From Oscillospiraceae bacterium (lineage in GTDB: Bacteria; Bacillota; Clostridia; Oscillospirales; Oscillospiraceae): a stretch of DNA of 55,674 nt. Every line of letters starts with the position of its first letter. Position 1 is the first letter of the stretch. Below are positions 9,013 through 16,415 of this stretch, piece after piece. The notes under the pieces are model-generated. The model was given only the letters and a program-made list of their open reading frames with translations, searched no databases and was not told the DNA's origin. The translations under genes were made by a program, and so were the position numbers. Location of the stretch: contig SVKY01000008.1 of NCBI GenBank assembly GCA_015068235.1, positions 1 to 55,674 of the forward strand, given 5' to 3'.

Positions 9013-9843
9013 ATGACTGCTTATGAAAAACTGCAAAATTGCCTCGCCTGTGTGCGAGAAAAAACAGATTTTGTTCCCGATGTTGCACTGATTTTGGGCT
9101 CGGGTCTCGGCGCACTTGCCGATGAGGTCGAGGCTGTTGCAACGGTGGATTATCACGATATCGAAGGCTTCCCCGTTTCGACTGTTCCGGGTCATAAGGG
9201 CAGATTTGTCTTTGGTTATTTTGGCGATGTTAAGGTCGTCATCATGCAGGGCAGAGTCCACTTCTACGAGGGCTATGACCGCAGTGATATCCTGCTGCCC
9301 ACCCGTCTGATGGTCCTCATGGGCGCAAAGGCACTGTTTTTGACCAACGCTGCCGGCGGCGTGAACCGCAACTTCAACGCAGGCGATTTCATGCTCATTC
9401 GTGATCATATCATGACCATCTTCCCCAATCCGCTGATCGGCGCAAACATGGACGAGCTGGGCCCGCGTTTCCCCGACATGAGCGAGGTCTATGACAAGAC
9501 CCTCAGCCGCATCATTCTGGACACCGCCGCAAGATTGGAAATTCCCATGCAGCAGGGCGTTTATTGCCAGCTCACAGGTCCCACATTCGAAACTCCTGCC
9601 GAGGTTCGTATGCTCACGACCTTGGGTGTCGATGCTGTCGGTATGTCCACGGCAAGCGAGGCTGTCGCTGCCCGTCACGCAGGCATTCGTGTTTGTGGCA
9701 TTTCCTGTATCACAAATCAGGCGGCAGGCATTTCTCCCACGCCCCTGAGCCACGAGGAAGTCTCCGAGACCGGCAACCGTGTTGGTCCGCTGTTCCGCAA
9801 GCTCGTTCGTGAGAGTATTGAAGCAATGGGCGCTGCATTATGA
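9013..9843 (+). CDS. punA: Purine nucleoside phosphorylase (trimeric, 6-oxopurine type)
   Basis: 276 residues. It splits purine nucleosides with phosphate into base and ribose-1-phosphate. Family motifs are ILGSGLG (phosphate binding), VPGHKGRF, MQGRVHFYEGY, LTGPTFETPAE and GMSTASEAVAARH. The base-recognition residue is Asn in ISCITNQAAG, typical of inosine/guanosine enzymes; methylthioadenosine phosphorylases carry Asp in the matching place. Start chosen at 9013 behind GGAGG at 8999-9003. It overlaps mtnA by 4 bases, which suggests the natural substrate may be a 5'-modified inosine (see findings). Confidence 0.93.
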   Translation: MTAYEKLQNCLACVREKTDFVPDVALILGSGLGALADEVEAVATVDYHDIEGFPVSTVPGHKGRFVFGYFGDVKVVIMQGRVHFYEGYDRSDILLPTRLMVLMGAKALFLTNAAGGVNRNFNAGDFMLIRDHIMTIFPNPLIGANMDELGPRFPDMSEVYDKTLSRIILDTAARLEIPMQQGVYCQLTGPTFETPAEVRMLTTLGVDAVGMSTASEAVAARHAGIRVCGISCITNQAAGISPTPLSHEEVSETGNRVGPLFRKLVRESIEAMGAAL

Positions 9844-10916
9844 GTTTAGAAGCCATTACTCATGCCGTCAACGTTCGCCGTGACGGCGAGGTTTTGGTCA
9901 CGCTTGATCAGACTTTGCTTCCGAATGTGACGGAATATTTGAATTTAACCACTGCGGAAGAAATGTGGGAGGCGATTTATTCGCTTCGTGTGCGTGGTGC
10001 TCCTGCCATCGGCATTTTCGCAGGCTACGCCATGGCAATCTTGGCAAAAAAGATTCCTGCGCCTGATTTTGACACTTTTTATGCTGAATACAGCCGCCTG
10101 TCGGCTTACTTAAATTCCTCCAGACCCACAGCGGTCAACCTTTCTTGCATGCTCAAGCGCATGGACAAGGTCGTCTTAAATCATAAGGAAGCTTCGCATG
10201 AGGCGCTTTTGGAAGCTCTCGACAACGAAGCCAAGGCAATTCATGACGAGGACATCGCCATGTGCCGCAAGATTTCGGAATACGGACTTTCCCTTTTGAA
10301 GGACGGCGACGGCGTGATCACGCACTGCAACGCAGGCCCTATCGCAACGAGCCGTTACGGCACCGCACAGGGTCCGTTCTTCCTGTCGAAGGAAACGGGC
10401 ATGAAGCTGCATGTCTATGTTGACGAGACCAGACCGCTTCTTCAGGGCGCACGTCTGACCAGCTACGAACTGACCAAGGCAGGTGTCGATTGCACCCTCA
10501 TCTGCGACAACATGGCAAGCATCGTCATGAAGCAGGGCAAGGTGCAGGCGGTCTTCTTCGGCTGCGACCGTATCGCAAGAAACGGTGACGTTGCCAACAA
10601 GATCGGCTCGTCCGGACTTGCCATCATCGCAAACCACTATGGCATTCCCGTCTACTCTCTCGGACCGTCAACGACCATCGATTTTTCGTGCCCGTCCGGC
10701 GATCATATTCCCATCGAGGAGCGTCCGCATGAGGAGATCAAGGAGCTGTTTTACTTAAAGCCCATGGCATTGCCCGAGGTCAAGTGCTACAATCCCGCAT
10801 TTGACGTGACGGATCATAGCTTGCTTGCAGGCATCGTGACGGAGCGAGGCATTGTCAGACCGCCGTTTGCGGAGAATTTTGCAAAAATGTTCCCGGAGGA
10901 AATGGGAAATGTATAA
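9840..10916 (+). CDS. mtnA: S-methyl-5-thioribose-1-phosphate isomerase (MtnA family)
   Basis: 358 residues, normal length. It isomerises 5-modified ribose-1-phosphates (methylthio or 5-deoxy) to the ribulose-1-phosphates. Conserved elements are LRVRGAPAIGI, the CNAGPIATSRYGTA segment with the catalytic cysteine, and GCDRIARNGDVANKIG with the catalytic aspartate. These separate MtnA from the related eIF2B-like proteins. An ATGA overlap with the phosphorylase and an 8-base overlap with the aldolase make the three genes a tightly coupled operon. Confidence 0.93.
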   Translation: MSLEAITHAVNVRRDGEVLVTLDQTLLPNVTEYLNLTTAEEMWEAIYSLRVRGAPAIGIFAGYAMAILAKKIPAPDFDTFYAEYSRLSAYLNSSRPTAVNLSCMLKRMDKVVLNHKEASHEALLEALDNEAKAIHDEDIAMCRKISEYGLSLLKDGDGVITHCNAGPIATSRYGTAQGPFFLSKETGMKLHVYVDETRPLLQGARLTSYELTKAGVDCTLICDNMASIVMKQGKVQAVFFGCDRIARNGDVANKIGSSGLAIIANHYGIPVYSLGPSTTIDFSCPSGDHIPIEERPHEEIKELFYLKPMALPEVKCYNPAFDVTDHSLLAGIVTERGIVRPPFAENFAKMFPEEMGNV

Positions 10917-11583
10917 TTCGCACGAACAGGCAAAGCGTGAGATCATCGAGGCTGGCAATAAGCTTTATACCGCTGGCTTCGTCGCCGCAAATGACGGCAA
11001 TATCACGGCAAAAATGGATGACGGCTCCGTTTGGTGCACCCCGACCGGTGTCAGCAAAGGTGGCATGACGGAGGATATGCTCGTACGCATCGATGCACAG
11101 GGCAATGTTTTGGAAGGAAGCTTGAAGGTTTCCAGCGAAATTGCACTTCATCTTGCCATCTATCGGGAAAATCCCGATTTGGGAGGCATCGTCCATGCCC
11201 ACGGACCCGGCGCAACGGCTTGGGCAGCTTATGGAAAAGCTTGGGATATGGCGATTTCGTTGGATTCGGCTCTAAGCTTGGGCGTTGTACCGTGTGTGCC
11301 GTTTGCCATCACGGGAAGTAAGGCGCTGGCTGAAAGCGCCGCACCGTATTGCAAGGATCATACGGCGGTGCTTTTGGAGCATCACGGCGCAGTGACTTGG
11401 GGAAATTCCGTCAAGCAGGCGCTGTTCCGCACCGAGGTTTTGGAGCATACGTTCCGAGTTTATGCGAATATGAGAGCATTTGGCGAGGTTCGCCTGCTGA
11501 GCGAGGCGCAGCTTGACGAGGTCGAGCTGGTCAAAAAGAAGTTCGGCATCGTCAACCAGAGAGCCAAAGGCAGAAAAGAATAA
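10909..11583 (+). CDS. Class II aldolase (FucA/AraD fold), probably 5-deoxyribulose-1-phosphate aldolase
   Basis: 224 residues of the zinc-dependent class II aldolase / adducin fold. The zinc histidines lie in HAHGPGATAW and LLEHHGAV. A glutamate in KVSSEIALHLAIY corresponds to the catalytic Glu of L-fuculose-phosphate aldolase. Start chosen at 10909 behind GGAGG at 10894. An earlier in-frame start at 10852 lies deep in mtnA and has no RBS. Next to MtnA it could be an Ald2-type aldolase giving DHAP and an aldehyde, or MtnB, the dehydratase of methionine salvage. No later methionine-salvage genes follow, which favours the aldolase. Confidence 0.85.
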   Translation: MYNSHEQAKREIIEAGNKLYTAGFVAANDGNITAKMDDGSVWCTPTGVSKGGMTEDMLVRIDAQGNVLEGSLKVSSEIALHLAIYRENPDLGGIVHAHGPGATAWAAYGKAWDMAISLDSALSLGVVPCVPFAITGSKALAESAAPYCKDHTAVLLEHHGAVTWGNSVKQALFRTEVLEHTFRVYANMRAFGEVRLLSEAQLDEVELVKKKFGIVNQRAKGRKE

Positions 11584-11584
11584 A

Positions 11585-11619
11585 AAAGAATCAGAGCTCG
11601 TATCGGGCTCTGATTCTTT
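11585..11619 (+). terminator. Terminator of the phosphorylase-mtnA-aldolase operon
   Basis: Stem AAGAATCAGAGCTC / GGGCTCTGATTCTT with a 5-base loop, starting two bases after the stop codon. Confidence 0.85.
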
Positions 11620-11631
11620 ATTCTGTCATTA

Positions 11632-11748
11632 TATTCCGATTTATCGAACTGTTTGATACCAATCGCCAATTAAAATGAATGTTTTAATCGGCGATTAGTA
11701 TCAGAATGTCAAATACGAAATGCGAATCTCACCGATAAACTGGAATTT
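11632..11748. repeat. R1 element carrying a nested R4 repeat
   Basis: Ends ATTCCGATTTATCGAAC and CTCACCGATAAACTGGAATTT. The interior holds the 46-base R4 palindrome at 11656-11701. Confidence 0.85.
11656..11701. repeat. R4, 46-base inverted repeat, nested in R1
   Basis: 20-base arms (ATACCAATCGCCAATTAAAA) around a 6-base loop. The same element stands alone, in the opposite orientation, at 29966-30011. Confidence 0.9.
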
Positions 11749-11760
11749 GAGGAACATGTG

Positions 11761-11802
11761 AAAAACCGAGAGGAAAAGCGATTTGCCTTTCTCTCGGTTT
11801 TT
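11761..11802 (-). terminator. Bidirectional hairpin ending the GH3 gene
   Basis: AAAAACCGAGAG ... CTCTCGGTTTTT around a central loop, just past the stop of the minus-strand GH3 gene. The U-run reads well on both strands. Confidence 0.85.
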
Positions 11803-11809
11803 ATAAATT

Positions 11810-13105
11810 TTATTCGATAATGATACCGTTTTCGCACTTCATCAGCAGAATGCGGTAAACGCTCTCGGTGATGCGCTCCTCGCTCAGTGTGCCGTTGTTG
11901 ACCGCTTCGATCACGGCTGCCACGGATGCCGCAGGGTCGTTCGGCAGCAAAATGATATCACAGCCTGCTTCGATGATATTTACTGCACTTTGTGCATCGG
12001 TCTGTCGGCTCTGCTCATCGGAAATGACCACGCCGTTAAAACCCAGCTCGCCACGCAAAATATTAGTTACGATATTTTCCGACATACAGCTCGGCATCAA
12101 AGCACCGCCGCACATGTCGGGAACCATCATATTTGACACCAAAACCATCTGTGCGCCTGCTTCAATTCCTGCACTGAAGGGCAAAAAGTCGGTCTCAACA
12201 AAGCTCGTATACGGACGCCAAGAAACGTCATTGTCTCCATCAGGAGCGCTACTGCCCAGGTTAGGGAAATGCTTCAAGCAAGCAATCGTGCCTGCATCCT
12301 GCATGCCCTTGACCGCTTGCGATACCATCTGTGAGGCAGTATCTACGTCAATACTGTAGGTGCGGTCGTTCAGGTCATCGGGATACCAGTTGATCGTGTC
12401 GGCAACGGGTGCCAAATTGAAATGGAAGCCAACATCGGAAAGCTGCGAGCCCAAAAGATTGCCAAACTCATAAAGCGCCTGTGTATTTCCGATCTCACCG
12501 TATGTAGCGGCGGAGTCAAAGCTGTCCGTTACGCCCAGAGATGCCAAAGGTGCAACTGAGCCACCTTCTTCCATTACGCCGATCATGACCGGTGTGGCGG
12601 CTTCTTCATTGAAAGAAAGAATATCCTGCGAGAGCCGGTCGGCATCTGTCAGGTCCTCGGCGCCGAAATAAACACCGCCTGCGGGACAAAGTGTACCGTC
12701 CTCATAGCGCATCTGCGACGGAGAGATGCAGAACATCTGCCAAATCTGATCTTCAAGCGACATCTCGTCTAAATACTGCCGTGCAAGCTGCTCCGGCGAG
12801 AGCTGCGGAGGCTCCGTTTCAGTCTCGCTTGGCTCAATTGATGTGCTCGGCTCGGTCGATTCCGTCGGCTCGGCGGACTCAGTCGGCTGCGCAGTTGTCG
12901 GGGCGGTGATGGCGTTTTGGTCCATCTCAATGATGCCGGTGCTGCTAACAGGAATTCCGACACCCTTGGTCATCGCCTGATAGACAAGATAGGCGATCAC
13001 CAACACAAAAGCGGTAAAAATAAGAGTCACGAGCTTCTTACCCCATCCGAAAGGCGCTCGTCTTTTGGCAGATTTCTTTGTGGTATTCTCGGGAGCGTGT
13101 TCCAT
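11810..13105 (-). CDS. Membrane-anchored NagZ-like glycoside hydrolase family 3 protein, catalytic loop divergent
   Basis: 431 residues. A cytoplasmic basic tail and one membrane segment (about 24-44) precede a Thr/Ser/Glu/Pro-rich linker (65-100) and a GH3 (NagZ-like) barrel (about 105-431). The nucleophile aspartate region GVVISDEQS is kept (Asp363). The NagZ acid-base loop, normally KHFPGHGDTxxDSH, reads KHFPNLGSSAPDGDNDVS here, so the usual Asp-His pair is missing. The EGGR substrate motif is EGGS. It may be a binding protein or have altered specificity. Start at 13105 follows GGAGGG. Confidence 0.85.
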   Translation of the reverse strand: MEHAPENTTKKSAKRRAPFGWGKKLVTLIFTAFVLVIAYLVYQAMTKGVGIPVSSTGIIEMDQNAITAPTTAQPTESAEPTESTEPSTSIEPSETETEPPQLSPEQLARQYLDEMSLEDQIWQMFCISPSQMRYEDGTLCPAGGVYFGAEDLTDADRLSQDILSFNEEAATPVMIGVMEEGGSVAPLASLGVTDSFDSAATYGEIGNTQALYEFGNLLGSQLSDVGFHFNLAPVADTINWYPDDLNDRTYSIDVDTASQMVSQAVKGMQDAGTIACLKHFPNLGSSAPDGDNDVSWRPYTSFVETDFLPFSAGIEAGAQMVLVSNMMVPDMCGGALMPSCMSENIVTNILRGELGFNGVVISDEQSRQTDAQSAVNIIEAGCDIILLPNDPAASVAAVIEAVNNGTLSEERITESVYRILLMKCENGIIIE

Positions 13106-13135
13106 GCTTACCCTCCTCAAAACATAATCCAGTAT

Positions 13136-13164
13136 ATTTTATCCGAAAAAAGGAAAAATTACAA
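13136..13164 (-). promoter_or_regulatory. Promoter of the GH3 gene
   Basis: Minus strand TTGTAA (13164-13159), 17 bases, TAAAAT (13141-13136). Confidence 0.7.
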
Positions 13165-13186
13165 GCCCTTATTACAAAAAATGCGC

Positions 13187-13483
13187 TCAATCCAGCCACA
13201 TGAAAATTTCTTTCCGCCCGAACCACAGGCACAGACAGGCGAGTGCGGCGCATAAGATCGAAAGCAGGATCACGGCAACGATCCACCCCTTGGCGGAGGG
13301 TTGCTTTTTTTCGGCTTTTGCGGACGATTGCGAAGCGGCATGCGCTATGCGATGCGCTTTTTTTGCATTGAGGTTGATCTGTGTGTTGAGGTATGGCGAT
13401 TCCTGCAGCGGAATACTGACTGTTTTCAGACATTCGTTGCAAAAGCTTGCATTGGCATCTCTGCCACAGCGCAGACAGTTCAT
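13187..13483 (-). CDS. Small zinc-ribbon membrane protein
   Basis: 98 residues. The N-terminus is a zinc ribbon (CLRCG ... CNEC). A lysine-rich, Ala-rich middle is followed by one C-terminal membrane segment (about 70-90). Start at 13483 behind GGAGGTG. Similar zinc-ribbon plus single-membrane-segment proteins are frequent in Clostridia with no known role. The cyclophilin at 4757 has the same kind of N-terminus. Confidence 0.75.
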   Translation of the reverse strand: MNCLRCGRDANASFCNECLKTVSIPLQESPYLNTQINLNAKKAHRIAHAASQSSAKAEKKQPSAKGWIVAVILLSILCAALACLCLWFGRKEIFMWLD

Positions 13484-13508
13484 AAGCGCACCTCCAAACA
13501 TAAAAAAC

Positions 13509-13534
13509 AGGAACGGTAGCTGCATACCGTTCCT
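13509..13534 (-). terminator. Terminator of thiT
   Basis: AGGAACGGTA / TACCGTTCCT stem with 6-base loop. On the minus strand it is followed by GTTTTTTA. Confidence 0.85.
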
Positions 13535-13566
13535 ATTTTACAACATTTTTCGCACAAAGTAAAGAC

Positions 13567-14115
13567 TTATAAATCCTCACCCCGGAGAAATCTGCCGAGC
13601 GGCTTGTAAAAGATCGCACCGACCGCAATGCAAAGTGCGGCGCAAAGCAGGATATAGCTGCCGTTATACAGCGCCGAATACAGCCATGGGCTGCTCATGC
13701 TCATGCCAAAAAATTCCTCCGGCATATATTCTGCCCAAAGCGTTGCGCCGACGACCCAAGCCACCGCAAAGCGTGCAAGGCTGCCAACAAGCGTGCCGCA
13801 GAAGAAGCCGAATTTCTGTCTGCGGAACAGACCTGCAATGCCAAGCACACCGTAAGCAAGCACATAGTCGCCGATGATCGACTGCCAACCGATTGAGAAG
13901 CCGCCATCGAGAAGGAATTGCAGTGTGCCGAGGGAAAAGCTTGCGATCAAGCCGCAACCGAGCCCCCAACGCACGCAGTAGATGAAGATGGGCAGCATGA
14001 CAAACGAGATCGAGCCGCCGTTCGGCAGGGGAGAAATTTTGAGATAGCCCAGCACCTGCGCCAGGGCTACCATGATTGCGCCCTCGCACAGGGCACGCAG
14101 TTTTTTGTGTTTCAT
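13567..14115 (-). CDS. thiT: ECF transporter S component for thiamine, ThiT
   Basis: 182 residues with six hydrophobic segments. ThiT binds thiamine and docks on the shared ECF module for uptake. The family pattern is visible: an N-terminal ALCEGAIMVALAQVL helix, the SISFVMLPIFIYCVRWG stretch and WQSIIGDYVLAYGVLGIAGL in the middle. Start at 14115 follows GGAGG; the longer frame begins inside the leader. The TPP riboswitch directly upstream confirms the substrate class. The ECF ATPases and EcfT are not in the window. Confidence 0.93.
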   Translation of the reverse strand: MKHKKLRALCEGAIMVALAQVLGYLKISPLPNGGSISFVMLPIFIYCVRWGLGCGLIASFSLGTLQFLLDGGFSIGWQSIIGDYVLAYGVLGIAGLFRRQKFGFFCGTLVGSLARFAVAWVVGATLWAEYMPEEFFGMSMSSPWLYSALYNGSYILLCAALCIAVGAIFYKPLGRFLRGEDL

Positions 14116-14132
14116 CCGAAACCTCCACATAT

Positions 14133-14163
14133 AAAAAATTCCGCCATGCAAACCATCTCGGAA
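14133..14163 (-). terminator. Probable attenuator between TPP aptamer and thiT
   Basis: Minus strand stem TTCCG(a)GATG / CAT(gg)CGGAA followed by six T residues, ahead of the thiT RBS. This suggests transcriptional control by the aptamer. Confidence 0.7.
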
Positions 14164-14175
14164 AGCAAAGCGGCA

Positions 14176-14264
14176 TCTTTTCCTACGACGGTACTGACCG
14201 TATCAGGTTCGCGGGTCAGGACGTACTTTCGCCCAATCTCAGCCGGAAACACCGGCACCCCGAA
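14176..14264 (-). promoter_or_regulatory. TPP riboswitch (THI box)
   Basis: On the minus strand the conserved THI-box elements are in order: GGGGTGCC, GGCTGAGA, GACCCGCGAACCTGATACGG, then CAGTACCG and GTAGGAAA. The leader is transcribed from the promoter at 14291-14319. Confidence 0.95.
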
Positions 14265-14290
14265 GAAGGTTAACATATGCGGTTGAAAAT

Positions 14291-14319
14291 AGTATAAATC
14301 AAAAGAAAGTGTTTGTCAA
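14291..14319 (-). promoter_or_regulatory. Promoter of the TPP riboswitch-thiT transcript
   Basis: Minus strand TTGACA (14319-14314), 17 bases, TATACT (14296-14291). Its -35 box overlaps that of the divergent exonuclease promoter. Confidence 0.9.
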
Positions 14320-14341
14320 GGGGAAGATTGCGTGGTATAAT
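14313..14341 (+). promoter_or_regulatory. Promoter of the exonuclease gene
   Basis: TTGTCA (14313-14318), 17 bases, TATAAT (14336-14341). It shares five base pairs of its -35 box with the thiT promoter on the other strand. Confidence 0.9.
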
Positions 14342-14370
14342 AGGTCGAAAAAATAAAACGGAGGCGTTTT

Positions 14371-15051
14371 ATGGAGAAATTACGGAACATTTGCGACGGC
14401 ATCGTCGTCTTAGATACAGAAACCAGCGGTTTGAGCTTCGAAAACGATGAGATCATCGAATTTTCCGCTGTCAGATTGCAGTGGAACGGTGATGAGCTTT
14501 GCACCGTTTCAGAGGTGGACGAATTCATTCGCAGAACGGACGATCGAAAGCTCTCGCCCAAGATCGTTGAGCTGACGGGCATTACCGACGAGCTTTTGCG
14601 TGAGCAAGGTATTTCCAAGCAGGCGATTTGCGAAATTTTAGCCCAGATTTTGACCCCAAGGACGCTCATATGCGCCTATAATGCGCAGTTTGACCTGCTG
14701 TTTTTGTACCATCTTCTCAGAAAGCACGGCGATGCGAGAATCTTGAAGGATCAGCCCAAGCTGGACCTTCTCACGGTCTATAAAGACCGCAGACCCTATC
14801 CCCACAAGCTTTGCAATGCCATTGAGCAATACAACCTGCAGGATCGGGTCTGTAATTCGCACCGAGCCATCGACGATGTGCGTGCAACGGTCGAGGTGAT
14901 GAAGGCGATGAGCTCTGAGTGTGACGACATGGATCGATACATAAACCTCTTTGGCTACAGCAAAAAATACGGCGTCAGCGGTGCACGTATCTCGTCTGTG
15001 TGCTACAAACCGCAGGGCTTTGAAAATTTTGTCAAGCTTTATGAGAAATAG
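14371..15051 (+). CDS. DnaQ-like 3'-5' exonuclease (DEDDh)
   Basis: 226 residues of the DnaQ/epsilon exonuclease fold. Exo I is VLDTETSG with the two metal-binding acidic residues. Exo II is AYNAQFDL. Exo III is HRAIDD, placing it in the DEDDh group. It could proofread or trim DNA or RNA; it has no polymerase or helicase domain attached. The C-terminal 40 residues have no recognised domain. GGAGG precedes the ATG. The 3' end overlaps the convergent GIY-YIG gene by 20 bases. Confidence 0.9.
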   Translation: MEKLRNICDGIVVLDTETSGLSFENDEIIEFSAVRLQWNGDELCTVSEVDEFIRRTDDRKLSPKIVELTGITDELLREQGISKQAICEILAQILTPRTLICAYNAQFDLLFLYHLLRKHGDARILKDQPKLDLLTVYKDRRPYPHKLCNAIEQYNLQDRVCNSHRAIDDVRATVEVMKAMSSECDDMDRYINLFGYSKKYGVSGARISSVCYKPQGFENFVKLYEK

Positions 15052-15304
15052 TTTCCTGATAAGCCTCGATCAGAGCTATTTTTTTCGCTCGTGTGAGCTG
15101 CTTGATGGCATATTCACGCTTGCACGCCGAGGATAGATCCTCACACGGTTCAAAATAGACCGGCTCCAAAGGCGCTCTGCCACGGGTGTATTTTGCGCCC
15201 TTGCCTGCACGGTGCACTGCCAAGCGTTTTTCAAAATCGTCGGTCATGCCGGTGTAGAGCGTGTCGTCCTTACATTTTAGGATATAGACGCACCACTGCT
15301 TCAT
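15032..15304 (-). CDS. GIY-YIG nuclease domain protein (YhbQ/UPF0213 type)
   Basis: 90 residues made almost entirely of one GIY-YIG domain: VYILKC (GIY-equivalent), LYTGMT (YIG-equivalent), the conserved arginine in KRLAVH and a KYTRGR loop. Single-domain members are common and mostly uncharacterised; some act on branched or damaged DNA. Start at 15304 forms an ATGA overlap with the upstream gene; the longer frame has no extra RBS. Confidence 0.88.
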   Translation of the reverse strand: MKQWCVYILKCKDDTLYTGMTDDFEKRLAVHRAGKGAKYTRGRAPLEPVYFEPCEDLSSACKREYAIKQLTRAKKIALIEAYQETISHKA

Positions 15305-15579
15305 AGCGCAACATCGATTGCACTTCTGACGGTGCGGATTTCTTTGCAAAGCGCCGCAGCGGCGAGATGGCGAGGATCGTTTTTGTAGCGCTCGACATCC
15401 TCAAGCGAGTCAAAATCGCTGATCAAAACAGCGTCGTATTCCGCATTTTTTACGGCGGAGCGATGAATCTGCATCGAGCGGATGCACTCGATCTGTCCGT
15501 CGAGGGCAGCCAAACGGGTCAAAAACTCCGTCGGATCGGCACCCTCTTTGAATTTCCACATCACAATGTGTCGAATCAT
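15301..15579 (-). CDS. Dabb (stress-responsive A/B barrel) domain protein
   Basis: 92 residues. The start MIRHIVMWKFK and the ending RTVRSAIDV are typical of Dabb-domain proteins, small dimeric alpha/beta barrels. The pattern DAVLISDFDSLEDVERYKND in the middle also fits. Function in bacteria is not settled. Start at 15579 follows GGGAGGG. Coupled by ATGA to the GIY-YIG gene. Confidence 0.88.
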   Translation of the reverse strand: MIRHIVMWKFKEGADPTEFLTRLAALDGQIECIRSMQIHRSAVKNAEYDAVLISDFDSLEDVERYKNDPRHLAAAALCKEIRTVRSAIDVAL

Positions 15580-15611
15580 GGTGTTCCCTCCCAAATTTTA
15601 TGAAAGTTATA

Positions 15612-15896
15612 GAATTCCGTTTTATCGGTGAGTTTCGTACTTGCGTAGGTCAAAGCCTTCTCCTTGAGGAGAAGGTGCCCCAAAGGGGCGAATGAGGTGG
15701 AAAAGGTTTCGAATTTGCTGAAAACTATCGTAAAATTGCAACTTTTTCTGCACACCTCATCAGTCAGCTACGCTGACAGCTTCTTCTTCGCGCTAAGAGC
15801 CTCGCTTCGCTCGGTTGCGCTACGCATACCCTGAAGCGGAGGGCATCCTCAAAGAGAAGCCTTAGTCTGTGCAAACTGAAAGATAAATCGGAATTT
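15612..15896. repeat. R1 element, long form with nested insert
   Basis: Ends AATTCCGTTTTATCGGTGA and GAAAGATAAATCGGAATTT. The interior has an inverted pair CCTTCTCCTTGAGGAGAAGG and a 28-base segment (15790-15817) identical to part of the insert at 52389-52416. No gene inside. Confidence 0.85.
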
Positions 15897-15968
15897 GGCG
15901 GTAGATTATTATTTTACGAAAAATTTTTATGAAAGTCAAACACTCTTTGGTTTTAGGAGGAATGAATT

Positions 15969-16337
15969 ATGAAAAAAATGATCGTATTATTCTTAGCGCT
16001 TTGCCTAACGGCATCTATGTGCGCCTGCGTGGACGGCTCTGATCCTACCGGGCAGGTTGCTTCCGGGGAAAAGCACACGGTGCAGGACACAACGCAGACT
16101 GAGGCGGTCGAGCTTGTGCCCGAGGGCGATAAAATCCCCGTTGATGAGGCGGAGAGCTGGGGGAAACCCACCGAAGCTTCCGACAAGGATGCCGCTTCCG
16201 ACGGCAGAAATTATTTTTCAAAAGAAACGCTCCCGACCTTGCCGCCCCTGACCTCGGAAGAGATCCCCCAGCCCGAACCTGTCGAGCCTGACGAGGAGGT
16301 GCAGGACGATAGCACGCAGAACATGAACAATGCGTAA
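15969..16337 (+). CDS. Small acidic lipoprotein
   Basis: 122 residues. A signal peptide of about 17 residues ends in ASMCAC, a clostridial-type lipobox, followed by an acidic, Pro- and Thr-rich low-complexity tail (isoelectric point clearly low). No domain is recognisable. RBS AGGAGG. It lies 78 bases upstream of the parvulin gene, which has its own promoter, so they need not be co-transcribed. Confidence 0.75.
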   Translation: MKKMIVLFLALCLTASMCACVDGSDPTGQVASGEKHTVQDTTQTEAVELVPEGDKIPVDEAESWGKPTEASDKDAASDGRNYFSKETLPTLPPLTSEEIPQPEPVEPDEEVQDDSTQNMNNA

Positions 16338-16355
16338 ATTTATTCATGTTCTCCG

Positions 16356-16383
16356 TTGAAATTATCAAAATCTGTGCTATAAT
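16356..16383 (+). promoter_or_regulatory. Promoter of the parvulin gene
   Basis: TTGAAA (16356-16361), 16 bases, TATAAT (16378-16383). Confidence 0.75.
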
Positions 16384-16415
16384 AGACGGACAATACTTAC
16401 TTAGGAGATAAGAAC

